From NCBI RefSeq assembly GCF_000715075.1, contig NC_134082.1, forward strand, positions 107,362,399 to 107,426,398: 64,000 nucleotides of DNA, in the 5' to 3' direction. A model generated the notes under the pieces. The model worked only from the letters and a program-made list of their open reading frames with translations. It was not told where the DNA came from and did not search any database. This DNA is from Nicotiana tabacum (lineage: Eukaryota; Streptophyta; Magnoliopsida; Solanales; Solanaceae). Made by a program: the position numbers and the translations under genes. This document shows positions 46,279-56,752 of this stretch, piece by piece; the first letter of the stretch is position 1, and each line of letters starts with the position of its first letter.

Positions 46279-48508
46279 TGTCACACCCTTTTTTTTACAA
46301 ACCTCACTAACCCTCTTAAAAAATATAAAAGTGATTTTGACGCTCAAAAGGGTTTTTAATTAGAAAGTGACAAAATTGTGTTCAGAATGAAATAACTCAG
46401 AGTCGCTACCTGACATTGGTTTTGGTGTGCCAGGTCACCATTTTATAGAAATGATTTTTCCTTTAAAACACTTTAGACTCGAAAACTAAGTCTGCACCAG
46501 AGATTCAGGTAAGGGGGTTCATTTGACTCGGGGAGAAGGTGTTAGGTACTCCCCAAGTCCCGTAACTAGTACGGTTGCGTACATGATCAAGTCGGTTTTT
46601 AAGAATACTCAGATTGAGGTGAAAACACACAAACAAAAATAAAGACGGAAGAGGATCGAGGTCGTCCCCACCTAATAAAAGAAAAATAAAAATAAAAATA
46701 ATAAAAAGTAAAATCCTAAGCTAACCTACACTATACTTCCTCCACGGTGTAGTTGCGGCCTCCGTCACATTCACTTCGGGGCTTACCCCGGATAACAATA
46801 ATATATACAAACTCTACGCGGCATTCCCTTGAATATAAACTAAAGGGAACGACCTCTAACCTCGAATGAAACAAAAGACAAGACCTAAAATTTGCCTACC
46901 CGAGTGTGGTCAGCTAACATGTTACTAACGGATTCAAAATAAGACCAACAAAATAAATAAGAGCAAGATATCTCCTTAAGGTCCAATTTCTTTCTTATGT
47001 ACAGAATTACCTCCCATGGCCCACATGTATCTAAAATTCACTCAATGTTTCCTAAAGTAACAGAATCAACCTTCAAAATAGGAACCAAAGAAAGAATATG
47101 AAAGAAAAGAAAAATGATAAAAATTATATTGGCTTAATACTAGCTAAAAGGTTGAGGCCAAAAGGACGTAATTAATCGACACAATTAGCTAATCATGCAA
47201 TTGACCAAACAATCAACTTTTGATAGGGAAAAACATGTTCCATGATAGAAATCATCAGTCAAACAGAGATCTCACAAGATTAATCAACAAAGCAATATTA
47301 GCAAGAAATCACATATATGAAGTCAAAAACGAGTAACTAATAGATAAGAGATACGAGTGGACCTCAGGAGTAAAATCCCTTTAATTAGTGTAGAAGAATC
47401 CGTAAATACAGAACTTCGACTCTGAAAAAAATCAACCGAGAAGAGCAACATCAAAGACGATCTGCAAACCGCCGGGAACACGAGCGTCACTTCAACTCGA
47501 CGGTGTCTCAAGTATTAACCAAGCTCCGTATTTGAAAACTCAAATCAAAAGGAAGAAACTAACAGTAATATGTGTATATATTTTAGTATTTTTGAAATTC
47601 AATCACCAACTAGCAGAAGCATTTTTGCTTTTCTTCTTCATATGTATTTTGAAATTGTGAAGAGAAGTAGAAACAAAGCTTAAAGGAGTAATCAAGAGAC
47701 CACAAGAATTTCCCAAATCTACGTCGATTTTCAACCTAAGCTCGAGTTTCGGCGACTGCTAAGAGAGAGATCGAGAGCTGGGGAGGTTGTGGAGATGGCT
47801 GGCGGCTGGTTGTTGTTGCAGTTGTGAATTGAAGGCTGGAGATGGTTGGCGGCGGCGGCCAGTATGGTGAGGGTGGCGGATTTCTGGTGGGTTTGAGAAG
47901 GGGTGATCGCTGGACGGTGTGAGAGAAGCTGGTGGGCGATGGTTTTTGTGTTTGTGTAGGTTGGTGTTCGACTGAAGGTCTTCTCCTCGGGTTCTAGGTC
48001 TTAGTAGTCTAATATGTCTAGGTTCCTTGGAGAAAATGAATATTTAGGGTTTTATGGGTATAGGGTGTGGGTTGCCTAACTTGGGCCTTTTGCAAGAATT
48101 CAATTTTGGCTAAAAATTCTATAAAATTAGGCTAAGAAAAGGCTAAAAATTTAATCTACTTCTAAAAATACTTATAAGAAGATACAAGTAAAACTAAAAA
48201 TTAAAGTTGAAATTATTATGGTAAACTATTATATTTAAAATAGAACTAAAAATTTAAATTGAAATTATTTTTGGTTTTTTCAAAGATTATATTAAAATAA
48301 AATAGGTTCAAAGTAACATATCCTCCTAAGAATATCTAATACGTGAATTAATTAGAGAAATATGGAACTATTTTTGTATTTTTCAATTTTGTGATAAAAA
48401 TAATGTAAAAGAGTCAAAATTAGTTGAAATAACTATATTAGACCTAAATTGTATTTAAATGCTAAAATATGTAAAATCTTGGGGAAGGTCAAAAATCATA
48501 TGTCTACA
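46279..48508 (-). repeat. element B sense 3' LTR (2230 bp)
   Basis: TGTCACACCC at 46279 to CATATGTCTACA at 48508 (plus reading). It contains the Ogre-type LTR block GAGAAGGTGTTAGGTACTCC near 46531, related to the block in element A. A GC-rich stretch at 47770-47950 holds GGCGGC and GGTGG words. It abuts D1 integrase on its left. No gene is supported. Confidence 0.85.
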
Positions 48509-48523
48509 GTTGCCCCTCTTTGA
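48509..48523 (-). promoter_or_regulatory. element B polypurine tract
   Basis: The minus strand reads TCAAAGAGGGGCAAC next to the sense 3' LTR. It closely resembles element A's AAAGAGGGGCAGC tract. Confidence 0.8.
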
Positions 48524-48647
48524 CTGGAAATACGAAGTATTTTCAGACAAAGAATGGCTAGAAAGGTTTTTTGACCCAATCCTTATTTAGGGAGACCAAA
48601 AACTAAGAGGAAGGAGAATGTGACTGAGCCCTGGATATCTGAGTTTC

Positions 48648-48687
48648 CTACATATCCTTGGCTATAAAGGAATCAGGCCACGTGTAG
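48648..48687. repeat. two-tier hairpin module, copy H5
   Basis: Outer arms CTACA (48648-48652) / TGTAG (48683-48687); inner stem TCCTT (48655-48659) / AAGGA (48667-48671). AATCAGGCCA lies 3' of the inner stem and TTCAG follows. It sits near the polypurine tract, as H1 does in element A. Confidence 0.65.
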
Positions 48688-48959
48688 TTCAGAAGTGAAT
48701 GAGCGATGGAGTATACCGAGGTGGAGAGCCGAGTGAAGTGCCGTCAAGGTTCTGGTCCGCGGTTCCTGCCATTACATTGAAAATAAAATGAAAAATTACA
48801 ACAAAAGTAAAAGAAAAATACAAGATCCTATCTACTTCTTGTCTTGAATCTTCCTTGAATTTCTACTTGATCTCCAACATGGAACTGAAAAATGGACCCT
48901 ATTCTTCAAGTAGGCTCCTGATGCTTCTTGAATTTGCGAATTGAAAGTAACTCTGAAAT

Positions 48960-49335
48960 GAATTCCCTTGTTCTCCAGGTGGGCGCCTGATTGCCAAAAC
49001 TTGAACTGTATTCCCTTGTTCTCGAGGTGGGCACCTGATTGCCATAACTTAAAATGTATTCCCTTGTTCTCCAGGTGGGTGCCTGATTGCCAAAACTTGA
49101 ACTGTATTCCCTTGTTCTTCAGGTGGGCGCCTGATTGCCAAAAACTTGAATTGTATTCGCTTGTTCTCCAAGTGGGCGCCTGATTGCCAAAACTTGAACT
49201 GTATGCCCTTGTTCTCTAGGTGGGCGCCTGATTGCCAAAAACTTGAACTGTATTCCCTTGTTCTCCAGGTGGGCGCCTGATTGTCAAAACTCAAAATAAT
49301 TCCGAAACGAATTCCCTCATTCTCGAGGTGGGTGC
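48960..49335. repeat. tandem array of about 48-bp units, 8 copies
   Basis: Each unit has CCCTTGTTCTCCAGGTGGGC followed by GCCTGATTGCCAAAAC. The core CAGG / CCTG around TGGGCG is the same inverted-repeat type as element A's arrays at 10262-11200 and has the same position relative to the polypurine tract. Frames on both strands here are repeat-driven. Confidence 0.9.
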
Positions 49336-49459
49336 CTGCAATCAAAACAACAAAATAAACAAAATTTTCTGCCCCAGTTTGCACTAGGAAGATTTGTGAG
49401 TTGTTAGCAAAACTGTAAATCACCTATGTTATTGATGCAATGATGAGAGTAAAATTAAA

Positions 49460-49915
49460 GACTCGACTAGGATGTGCGTCTCCTAGGGTTGAAACTTGAA
49501 TGAACCAAAAATTAGGAAGTGCGCCTCCTAGGGGTAAAAGCTCAATTTGGGAAGTGCGTCTCCTAAAACAAAAATATAACCTGAAAGACCCAGACTAGGA
49601 AGTGTGTCTCTTAGGGGTTAAACTTCAATGACTAGAATTAGGAAGTACGTCTCCTAGGAATAAACTTAAATGACCCAAACCTAGGAAGTTCATCTCCTAG
49701 GAATAAACTTAAATGACCCAAAACTAGGAAGTGCGTCTCCTAGGGGTAAAATCTCAATTTAGGAAGTGCGTCTCCTAAAACAAAAATATAACCTGAAAAA
49801 CCCAGACTAGGAAGTGCGTCCCCTAGGGGTAAAATCTCAATTTAGGAAGTGCATCTCCTAAAATAAAGTATAACCTGAAAGACCCAGACTAGGAAGTTCG
49901 TCTCCTAGGGGTGAT
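49460..49915. repeat. tandem array of about 40-45-bp hairpin units, about 11 copies
   Basis: Each unit carries AGGAAGTGCGTCTCCT inside inverted flanks. Some units read CTAGGA / TCCTAG, others TTTAGGA / TCCTAAA (near 49758 and 49840), so both arms differ together while the loop AGTGCGTC stays constant. One unit has TTTGGGA / TCCTAAA, a G-U-tolerant intermediate. The array occupies the place held by the 111-bp satellite in element A. Confidence 0.9.
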
Positions 49916-49967
49916 GTGTGAACTTCTCAGCAGAATTGCGGCATTACACCTAATAAAATTCAAGTTT

Positions 49968-50336
49968 TCAAGATTTGATATGAACATAGCCTTCATCGGT
50001 GGAGGGTAGCTTGCGGAGGGGGTACAAAAATAGGAGCAGATGTCGAAGCTGGGTATGATATTGTTTTGGCTGGCGGAGCATGGAAAATTTGGGCCGAAGT
50101 GCCAGGGTAATTATGGTAAAGGGTGAAGCCTGGTGCGTGTTAAGGGGAAAGGTCAACAGTAGTGGGAACCTGGGCTTGTGATGGTGGTGGGATAGTTGTA
50201 GGATTTCAGTACAGTTAGTGAGGAATGAAGGTGGAGGATGTCCCCTTATCCAAGACTGATACATTTCGGCCATCTGATGTTTCAACCTTCGGACCTCCTC
50301 TTTCAATTCAGATTTCGACTCCACAAACTCCCTCAA
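49968..50336 (-). pseudogene. element B gag N-terminal stub
   Basis: The frame opens with a charged, probably coiled-coil segment (SKSELKEEVRRLKHQMAEMY) followed by WIRGHPPPSF. This pattern is familiar from the start of Ogre-type gag in Solanaceae (family call from memory). After about 45 codons the sequence becomes His/Pro/Leu-rich and is probably out of the ancestral frame. No capsid, zinc knuckle or pol follows; the 49460-49915 array comes next. It is therefore a stub left by a large deletion of gag-pol. Confidence 0.55.
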
Positions 50337-51058
50337 CGGGTCAACAACTCATGTGTCCGAGTCTTTGCTAGCCATGGCTACCTTGCTTTTTGACCTTGTG
50401 GTGTATGATGAATCGTCAAAGTGCCACAAACTAACCACCCTCTATTATGATAACAACGAAAGTAACAAAGAGGAGCAAAACAAAGCCAACATGTTAGCGT
50501 TAGGGCATTTATCAGATAGAAATATCACATTGCGTGTAATGCCCCTAACAACAATTAACGGTTCTAGAATGACTTCGAGGGTCGCAAGTTCAGTTGGCAT
50601 CATCCCAATTTCACTCTTCTTGCCCCATTTCCTTCTTCATTTTCCTTTCTAACACCGCTTAGCTTTTCATTTCTTTCCCCCTCTTTTCTTTCTTATTATC
50701 GCTCTTTTCTTTCCTCTTATTTCTCACGTCCCACAACTTCATTCTCTCTTTTTTTAAAAATGATTTGATTGAACCCTATGTAGGTTGTCTACGTATCATG
50801 TCCCTCATAAATCAGATCAAGCGTAGTTTTGAAAAAATAATGGACAAATAAACTAAAATAAAAATATTTTTGGGATTTTTCATTTAAAATTTTTTCGATA
50901 TTAAAATACAACGGGAAGTACGATAATGAAAGACCTGACAGACTCAACTACACTACGACAGACTCTGACACTACCTAAAAGACTCAGTACTCCTAGACAA
51001 GACACGAAAGTAAAATACAACATAAGGCAATCTCAAAACACCTAAATAGAATGACTCC
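50337..51058. other. element B spacer between ORF1 and gag stub
   Basis: T-rich tracts (50640-50760) and hairpin module H6 (50789-50826). A 99-codon plus-strand frame at 50353-50652 is antisense to the element and shows no recognisable domain. It is probably the inter-ORF region plus the region ahead of gag. Confidence 0.5.
50789..50826. repeat. two-tier hairpin module, copy H6
   Basis: Outer arms CTACG / CGTAG. The inner stem TCATG / CATAA pairs at four of five positions, one G-to-A change from perfect. AATCAGATCA precedes the right arm and TTTTG follows. Confidence 0.55.
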
Positions 51059-52636
51059 TCAAACTGCTCCTGAATGTGACGGTCCTGGTTGGGACGGGTC
51101 TGATGAAGATTTGAATGGCCCCGTCAATCCTGTCGAATCTAAGCTTTGTATTATACCCTGCAAAGACACCTCAAAACTTGGAATGAGAATCCTGGAATGC
51201 GCGCCTGCATTTGGAAGGCTGACTCTAGTAAGGTACTCACGGTGTTGTCCCATGTTCTCTACCAATCCTGCCAACTGTGATCTCAATGACTGAAGTGTAG
51301 CTCGAACCCCAATCCTTTCTGCTGCATGGGCCTCCTCTTCCTGGGTAAATCGATCCATCAACTGTCTAAGCAATATCCGCGAGGTGGCCTCCTCATCAAA
51401 TACTCCTCTAACACGTCGGGGCAATGGCCTGCTAACCCCCCGCTGAGTAGACTGTAGCCATATGAAGTACTCATGGGTATACCCAGGTGAATGTGGGTCA
51501 GCTGCTAAAGTATCTCTACCCATCTTCATTGCATGACGCCAATAGGTCTGGATGTAGACTTCCCTGTGAGTCATAGTGTCAAATTCCCTAATGAATTCAG
51601 ATGAATCATGAATGTAGGGGACTTCTTGCCACCTCCCTAACTGACGCATCACTCTAGCAGGGGTATATGGTCTAGTACACCAAAGTCCAATCAGTACCAA
51701 GAAGTTATGCACGCGAGATCCCGCTAAGATCATGTCCAAATCAATCCAAAGGTATGACCATAAAATCTTCTCTTCAGTCAAGGATCCTAAGTGATCAACC
51801 CAAGCCTAAACTCCGAGTGGTAAGGCAAACTTATCGAACGTCATTCTATGCTCGATGCACTTCAGTCGATCTCTCAGACGATGGTCAATCACATATTTCT
51901 CAAACATGGTGGTGGGATATAAGTATTCCATCATCCACAGCTGCAGCAACAAGTTGCTTCCCTCAAAGAACCTCCCACCTTCTCGAATCCTGGTCAAAGC
52001 ACGATAGATCTCTGCCAAAATTGTCGGAACCAAGGTGAACTTAATACTGTGTTTATCATGGAAAAGTGCAAAGTCTATTGACCCCAGACGCATGCTAATA
52101 TGTCTACCCTCCAAAGGAAATACCAGGATACCCAACAATGCAATAGCGAAGACCATATGAGGCCTCTTCTTCCAAGAATTATATGATATAGAAAATTAAT
52201 TTACGAAGGTCTCATACCTAGTTGGACGAGCAACCCTCTCGAATTAAAAGTCCAAAGGTAGCCAAGATTGATCTAGACAAACCATGTCATTTTCCACATC
52301 CATCCCTATGATCTTAAGGAACTTTGTGCTTGAATGAGCCCTTGTGTAAATCAAATCCTTGTCTAGGTATGGCACGCGAGTTAACCTGGCTATCTAAGCT
52401 AAGGTGGGTGTCATCTCAAGATCCCCAAACTTGAATACCATTCCCTGTGGGTCCAAAAATGTCAACATTGCTTCTACAAAGTCGGGATGGGGGGTGATAT
52501 CCATCAAAGAAATAAGAGTCCCTAATTTACCCATCAGATCACGCTGCTCAAGTAATGTGAACATGTTCCACCATTTTACTAGCCTTCTAGGGGCTTTGCC
52601 AACCATTGATACTCTAGCATTGGTAAGTGGATACAT
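51059..52636 (-). pseudogene. element B ORF1 (Ogre ORF1-like, DUF7745-type), nonsense-broken
   Basis: Open segments 52636-52394, 52156-51806 and 51781-51059 all lie in one frame and are separated only by stop codons, for example TAG just after 52394, so the whole 526-codon span is one decayed reading frame. The start is ATG at 52636, giving MYPLTNARVSMVGKAPRRL. Signatures include MVFKFGDLEMTPTLA near the N-terminus, MVFAIALLGILVFPLEGRHI, FFEGSNLLLQLWMMEYLYP and a Gln/Glu-rich C-terminal part. These match, from memory, the plant mobile-element protein family DUF7745, which is often ORF1 upstream of gag in Ogre elements. Its function is unknown. The order primer site, leader, ORF1, gag stub fits Ogre. 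Confidence 0.65.
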
Positions 52637-52639
52637 ACC

Positions 52640-53215
52640 TAAATGGGAAAAACATGGTTAATGACTCAAGACATTATGTGACACCACGATATTTCCTAGG
52701 GGACGGTTGGGCTATTTTTGCAAAATGGCCCGAGGGGCTGAAAGTGGCTAAAAGTGAAAACTCAACAAAGGCGACCTCAAAGACATGGAAATACCTCACT
52801 AAAGCTTATATGGATTCAAACTTCCAATAATCATGGACCAAAATTAATTTGCAGAAATGACCCATTTTGCAAAAACGTCCGATATGGCCAGAAGTGGATA
52901 AAGATGCAAACTCGAAAAGGATGAACTATAAAGTAATATGACACCTAGTTGTGGACTCAAGATTCTAAGACATGGGTAATTGGACCACTTTTGTAAAAAT
53001 GACCTCATTTGCGAGAATGGCCGATGTGGCCAAAAGTGGCTAAAAATGCAAAATTTGGCTAAGACCCCGCAAAACCAAGAACCTAAGACTTACTAGGAAG
53101 ACCAGACCCTATGTGGGTTGCCTACATATCCCGCCCCGAAAGACGAGAATCAGGTATGCATAGTTCGGGAAGATCGAACATGGAAGAAAGCTTTAAAATG
53201 AAATGCAACTAGTTT
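52640..53215 (-). other. element B leader, part 1
   Basis: A non-coding leader between ORF1 and the LINE insert. It contains repeated GGCCGATGTGGCCAAAAGTGG-like words (about 52720, 52880 and 53020, roughly 150 bp apart) and hairpin module H7. No frame of note is present. Confidence 0.5.
53122..53166. repeat. two-tier hairpin module, copy H7 (decayed)
   Basis: The left arm CTACA and right arm CATAG no longer pair fully, as expected if CGTAG lost its CpG. The inner stem TCCCG / CGAGA pairs at four of five positions. AATCAGG and TTCGGG flanks are kept, so this is clearly the same module. Confidence 0.45.
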
Positions 53216-54000
53216 GGAAAAACTACAACAACAACAACAACGACCCAGTATAATCCCACGAGTGGGGTCTGGGGAGGATAATATGTACGCAGACCTTACC
53301 CCTACCCCGAAGGATAGAGAGGCTGTTTCTAGGAGACCCTCGGCTCAAAAAAGCAACAGGAGACGATATATTAGTACCATAATAATGCATAATAAAATAA
53401 CAGCAATTTAAGAGATATGAAATACAGAATACGAAATACGAAATAGATGGCTGGTATAGTAAAAACTAGCAGGTAAAGCCCTGCATCAATAGACGACCAA
53501 TGGCATTCTTAGTCTAACTCCTAACTGGCTAGTCTCACTCTATTGTGCTGTAGAAATATTCACAACTTTCCCCTAACCTACAACCTTAATGCTCGACCTC
53601 CATAATTCCCTGTCAAGGGCCATGTCCTCAGTAATCCTAAGTCGCGCCATGTCCTGTCTGATCACCTCTCCCCAATACTTCTTAGGTCGCCCTCTACCTC
53701 TCCGCGTGCCCACTACAGCCAGTCGCTCACACCTCCTCACCGGTGCATCAGTGCTCCTCCTCTGAATGTGCCGGAACCATCTGAGTCTTACTTCCCGCAT
53801 CTTGTCCTCCATGGGGGCCACACCCACCTTCTCTCGAATATCTTCATTCCTAATCCTATCCATCTTTGTATGCCCGCACATCCACCTCAACATCCTCATC
53901 TCTGCTACTTTCATCTTCTGGATGTGTGAGTTCTTTATCGGCCAACATTCAGTTTCATATAACATGGCAGGCCTAACCACTGCCATGGTTAGGAAAATCT
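53216..54000 (-). mobile_element. 5'-truncated LINE (probably RTE clade) with (TTG)n tail
   Basis: The open frame 53986-53573 (137 codons) is the C-terminal end of a LINE reverse-transcriptase polyprotein: [24 protein letters not shown] start, then [35 protein letters not shown] and [17 protein letters not shown]. The 3' part (53572-53225) contains GGTCTGCGTAC and ends, in sense, in a (TTG)n tail (53226-53243). The clade is judged from the tail and the motif; a plant TS-type SINE shares such an end. GGAAAAACT (53216-53224) and GGAAAATCT (53992-54000) flank it as an 8/9 target duplication. The RT core and endonuclease are missing. Confidence 0.8.
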
Positions 54001-54700
54001 ATTTTTGTCTTTTTGAAAAATGATGGAAAATGTCAAATCTTTTGGATTTTCTCTTTTTTTTTCTTTTTTGGAAAACTATGAAAGAAAAATATGAGTGGAC
54101 CCTATTTGCTTCATTTTATATTCTACCCTCAAATATCCTTGGTTCGCCAAATGACCCTTTTACCCCTGAAAATATGCAGCATGTAGCACATATGGATGAT
54201 TAAATATCTTTTTGTGCCATAAGGCCATTTTGACATAATTTAGATAGGCCTCCTACAACGGGACACGGTGCATGGGACCGAACCCTGCTAGGTTTAAATG
54301 ATATGATGCACATAAGCATGACCTAAAGGCTGACCTACGGTTGGGGTTCACTAGACAAGGCAATTCGGGGCGGCACGTGGTCGATGGCGGTTGCTCTAGC
54401 TGTCCGCCCACTCCACGCTCCCACGCCACCCCTCTAAAGACACGAGTGACTCACAAAAAGGCCGTGTACGCTCAAACGTACTCCGGAAGACTTGTTGCAG
54501 AAAGAAGACTCGGGGTTATGCAAATGATGTCAATTTATAAAGCAGTAACACATAAAGTAAATATTGTAAACAAATAAGAAACTAGCAAATAAAACGACAT
54601 AAACAAAATAAAAATCAAATAAAGCAAACAAAACACATAAAAACCTTAACTGAATATCCTAAAAAGCCAACAAGATCAAGTACTAGCTCAAACCTGCAAC
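54001..54700 (-). other. element B leader, part 2
   Basis: Sequence between the LINE insert and the primer site. A short plus-strand frame at 54341-54577 is antisense to the element and without known domain. The primer-proximal end has AACAAATAAGAAACTAGC-type A-rich sequence. No gene is supported. Confidence 0.5.
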
Positions 54701-54718
54701 TCCCCAGCAGAGTCGCCA
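54701..54718 (-). promoter_or_regulatory. element B primer-binding site
   Basis: The minus strand reads TGGCGACTCTGCTGGGGA, identical to element A's site, with the same four-base gap to the LTR. Confidence 0.85.
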
Positions 54719-54722
54719 GAGC

Positions 54723-56752
54723 TGTCACACCCCTTTTTAACCAACTTCACTTAACCCTCTTAAAAATATAAAAAGATTTGTAAAGCTCAAAAGGTTTTTT
54801 AATTAAAAAGTGGCAAAATTGTGTTCAAAAGGAAATAACTCAGAGTCGTCACCTGACTTTGATTTCGGCGTGCCAGGTCACCATTTTTAAAAAAAAATGA
54901 TTTTTCCTTTAAAACACTTTGGACTCCAAAACTAAGTGTACACCAGAGATTCGGGTAAGGGGGTTCATTTGACTCGGGGAGAAGGTGTTAGGTACTCCCC
55001 AAGTCCTGTAACTAATACGGTTGCGTACTTGATCTAGTTGTATTTTAAAATATTCAAGTTGAGGTGAAATCACGGAAAATCAAAATAAACACACACGAGG
55101 CTCGAGGTCGTCCCCACCTAATAAAAGGAAAAATAAAGATAAAAATAAAAATAAAATACTACGAGTTCTACTATCGATCTCCGAGTACAAATACTTCGGG
55201 ACATACCCCGGAATAAAATATATACAAATCCTTCGGGCCATTCTCCGGATAAATTTAACTAAGGGAACGACCTCTCGCCTTGAAACCACCAAAAATCTTA
55301 AGGCTTGCCTACCCAAAGGTGGTCGGCCTAAGCATATTCCTAGCAAACAATATCATCAACAATGAAAATAAAAGGAACTAAATAATAGAACTAAGTAAAA
55401 GAACAATTCAATTCATGCTCATGTTTTGTTTTTAACTTTTCATTTTTATTAGGCCGAGCCCGATGCCTAAAGCATGGAACAAATTAATTGCTAATGGGCT
55501 TTGGCCTTTCTACCACTCCCCATGACCCAACAATCCAAATAAATGCATCAAAACCAGACAAAATAGGCAATCAAACATACTACGAGACATCAAGTTAAGG
55601 GAGGGAAAGAAAAATCAAGTGACGCTAACAACTTTGTTTCAATTGAACACTCAGGCCAAACCTACTGAACTAATTCACACTACAAGGTTGCAGAATATTG
55701 ATTCCTTTGGTTTTCTATCACCTAATTTAGCCTCTATGCACACGAATCTCAATCAGAAAGCAAATAAATACCTACTGATTTCATATCTATTTCCAACTCT
55801 GCAATTTCACAATTTATACTAAGTTTGATTAGGATTCCCTTGAATCAAGTTGACAGATGCACACCTATTCAAATTAGCAGCAGTAAGCTAGCATGCTTGA
55901 AAAATTGCAGGTTACTATATAAAGCTAGAATGCTTCTAATGAAAAATTAAACTAAGCATGATGATGAGAAAGCTCACTGCTCAACAGAATGCTTCAACAT
56001 GTTTTAGATTACTTGCAAAGAAAATAGAATATCAGATGAATCTGAGCCTTGCGCGAAATCACAAGAAGCAAGTGTCAGGAATGCAAAGTCGGCATTTGTA
56101 CATCAAGAATTCGACTCATAAAACACACATTGTTGTCACAGTTCTCATCACTAACAAGATTCATCGAGTTCTACACAGCCCAATCTCTAATGGTAGAAGA
56201 TCAACTAAGTGACGAGTGTCAGTTTAAACATAAAAGTCAGAGAACATGACAATGAACATAATTCTGAACTACAAACTCAAACCGGCAGAACCTTTATGTT
56301 TATCTTTTGAAATCCTTAAAGATGAAAGACACAACAAACTCAAACCATATCAAAGAGGCACAAATAGATCTTTATCGACAAGTGAATTAGGAAAGTCAAT
56401 CAAAATTCAAGCAAGATAATTAAGGGAATAAACTGCATATTCATGTGAAACTGGACGCAATTCGACACTAATTCACTGATCACGAAAGTAAATCATATAA
56501 CAATCCAATATGTCCAAACAGAACAGACTGGAAACCATAGACATTTAAGCACGAAAATGAAATAGAACACAAGGAACGAAGGGAGATCAAATCTAGCTCA
56601 AATCAAACGCGACAGGGGAGACAGAAATGAACCTGAATTTTCAGAATTTCAATTAATTCTAGAAGTGAGAACAAGAAAGTCCAGCAATGAGGAACTGAAG
56701 TGAATCGCAAACAAGAACAAGAACTTCAAACAGGAACCCGAACGACAAGCTT
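54723..56752 (-). repeat. element B sense 5' LTR, truncated and diverged
   Basis: It starts TGTCACACCCC at 54723 beside the primer site. The first 600-700 bp match 46279 onward, including GAGAAGGTGTTAGGTACTCC near 54979. After about 55380 similarity fades. It ends without a CA terminus at about 56752, where gypsy D2 gag begins (GTACTCCAGGATGCACTGG). About 2.0 kb remains. Short frames at 55619-56249 look non-genic. Confidence 0.7.

Larger units (their letters stand above)
46279..56752 (-). mobile_element. element B: Ogre-like element carrying ORF1 but no pol
   Basis: The left LTR (46279-48508) and a right LTR (54723 to about 56752) flank a 6.2-kb internal region. The primer site at 54701-54718 and polypurine tract at 48509-48523 put it on the minus strand. 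In sense order: leader with a LINE insert, broken ORF1 (52636-51059), gag N-terminal stub (50336-49968), two hairpin arrays, polypurine tract. Pol is absent. The two LTRs are clearly diverged and lose similarity after about 700 bp, and the right one has no terminal CA. The ends may therefore come from different events. The target-site base before 46279 is GATGT; no partner was found on the right. Confidence 0.8.

Noticed and set aside
50353..50652. 99-codon plus-strand frame
   Set aside because: Antisense to element B, no recognisable domain, ends in a T-rich tract.
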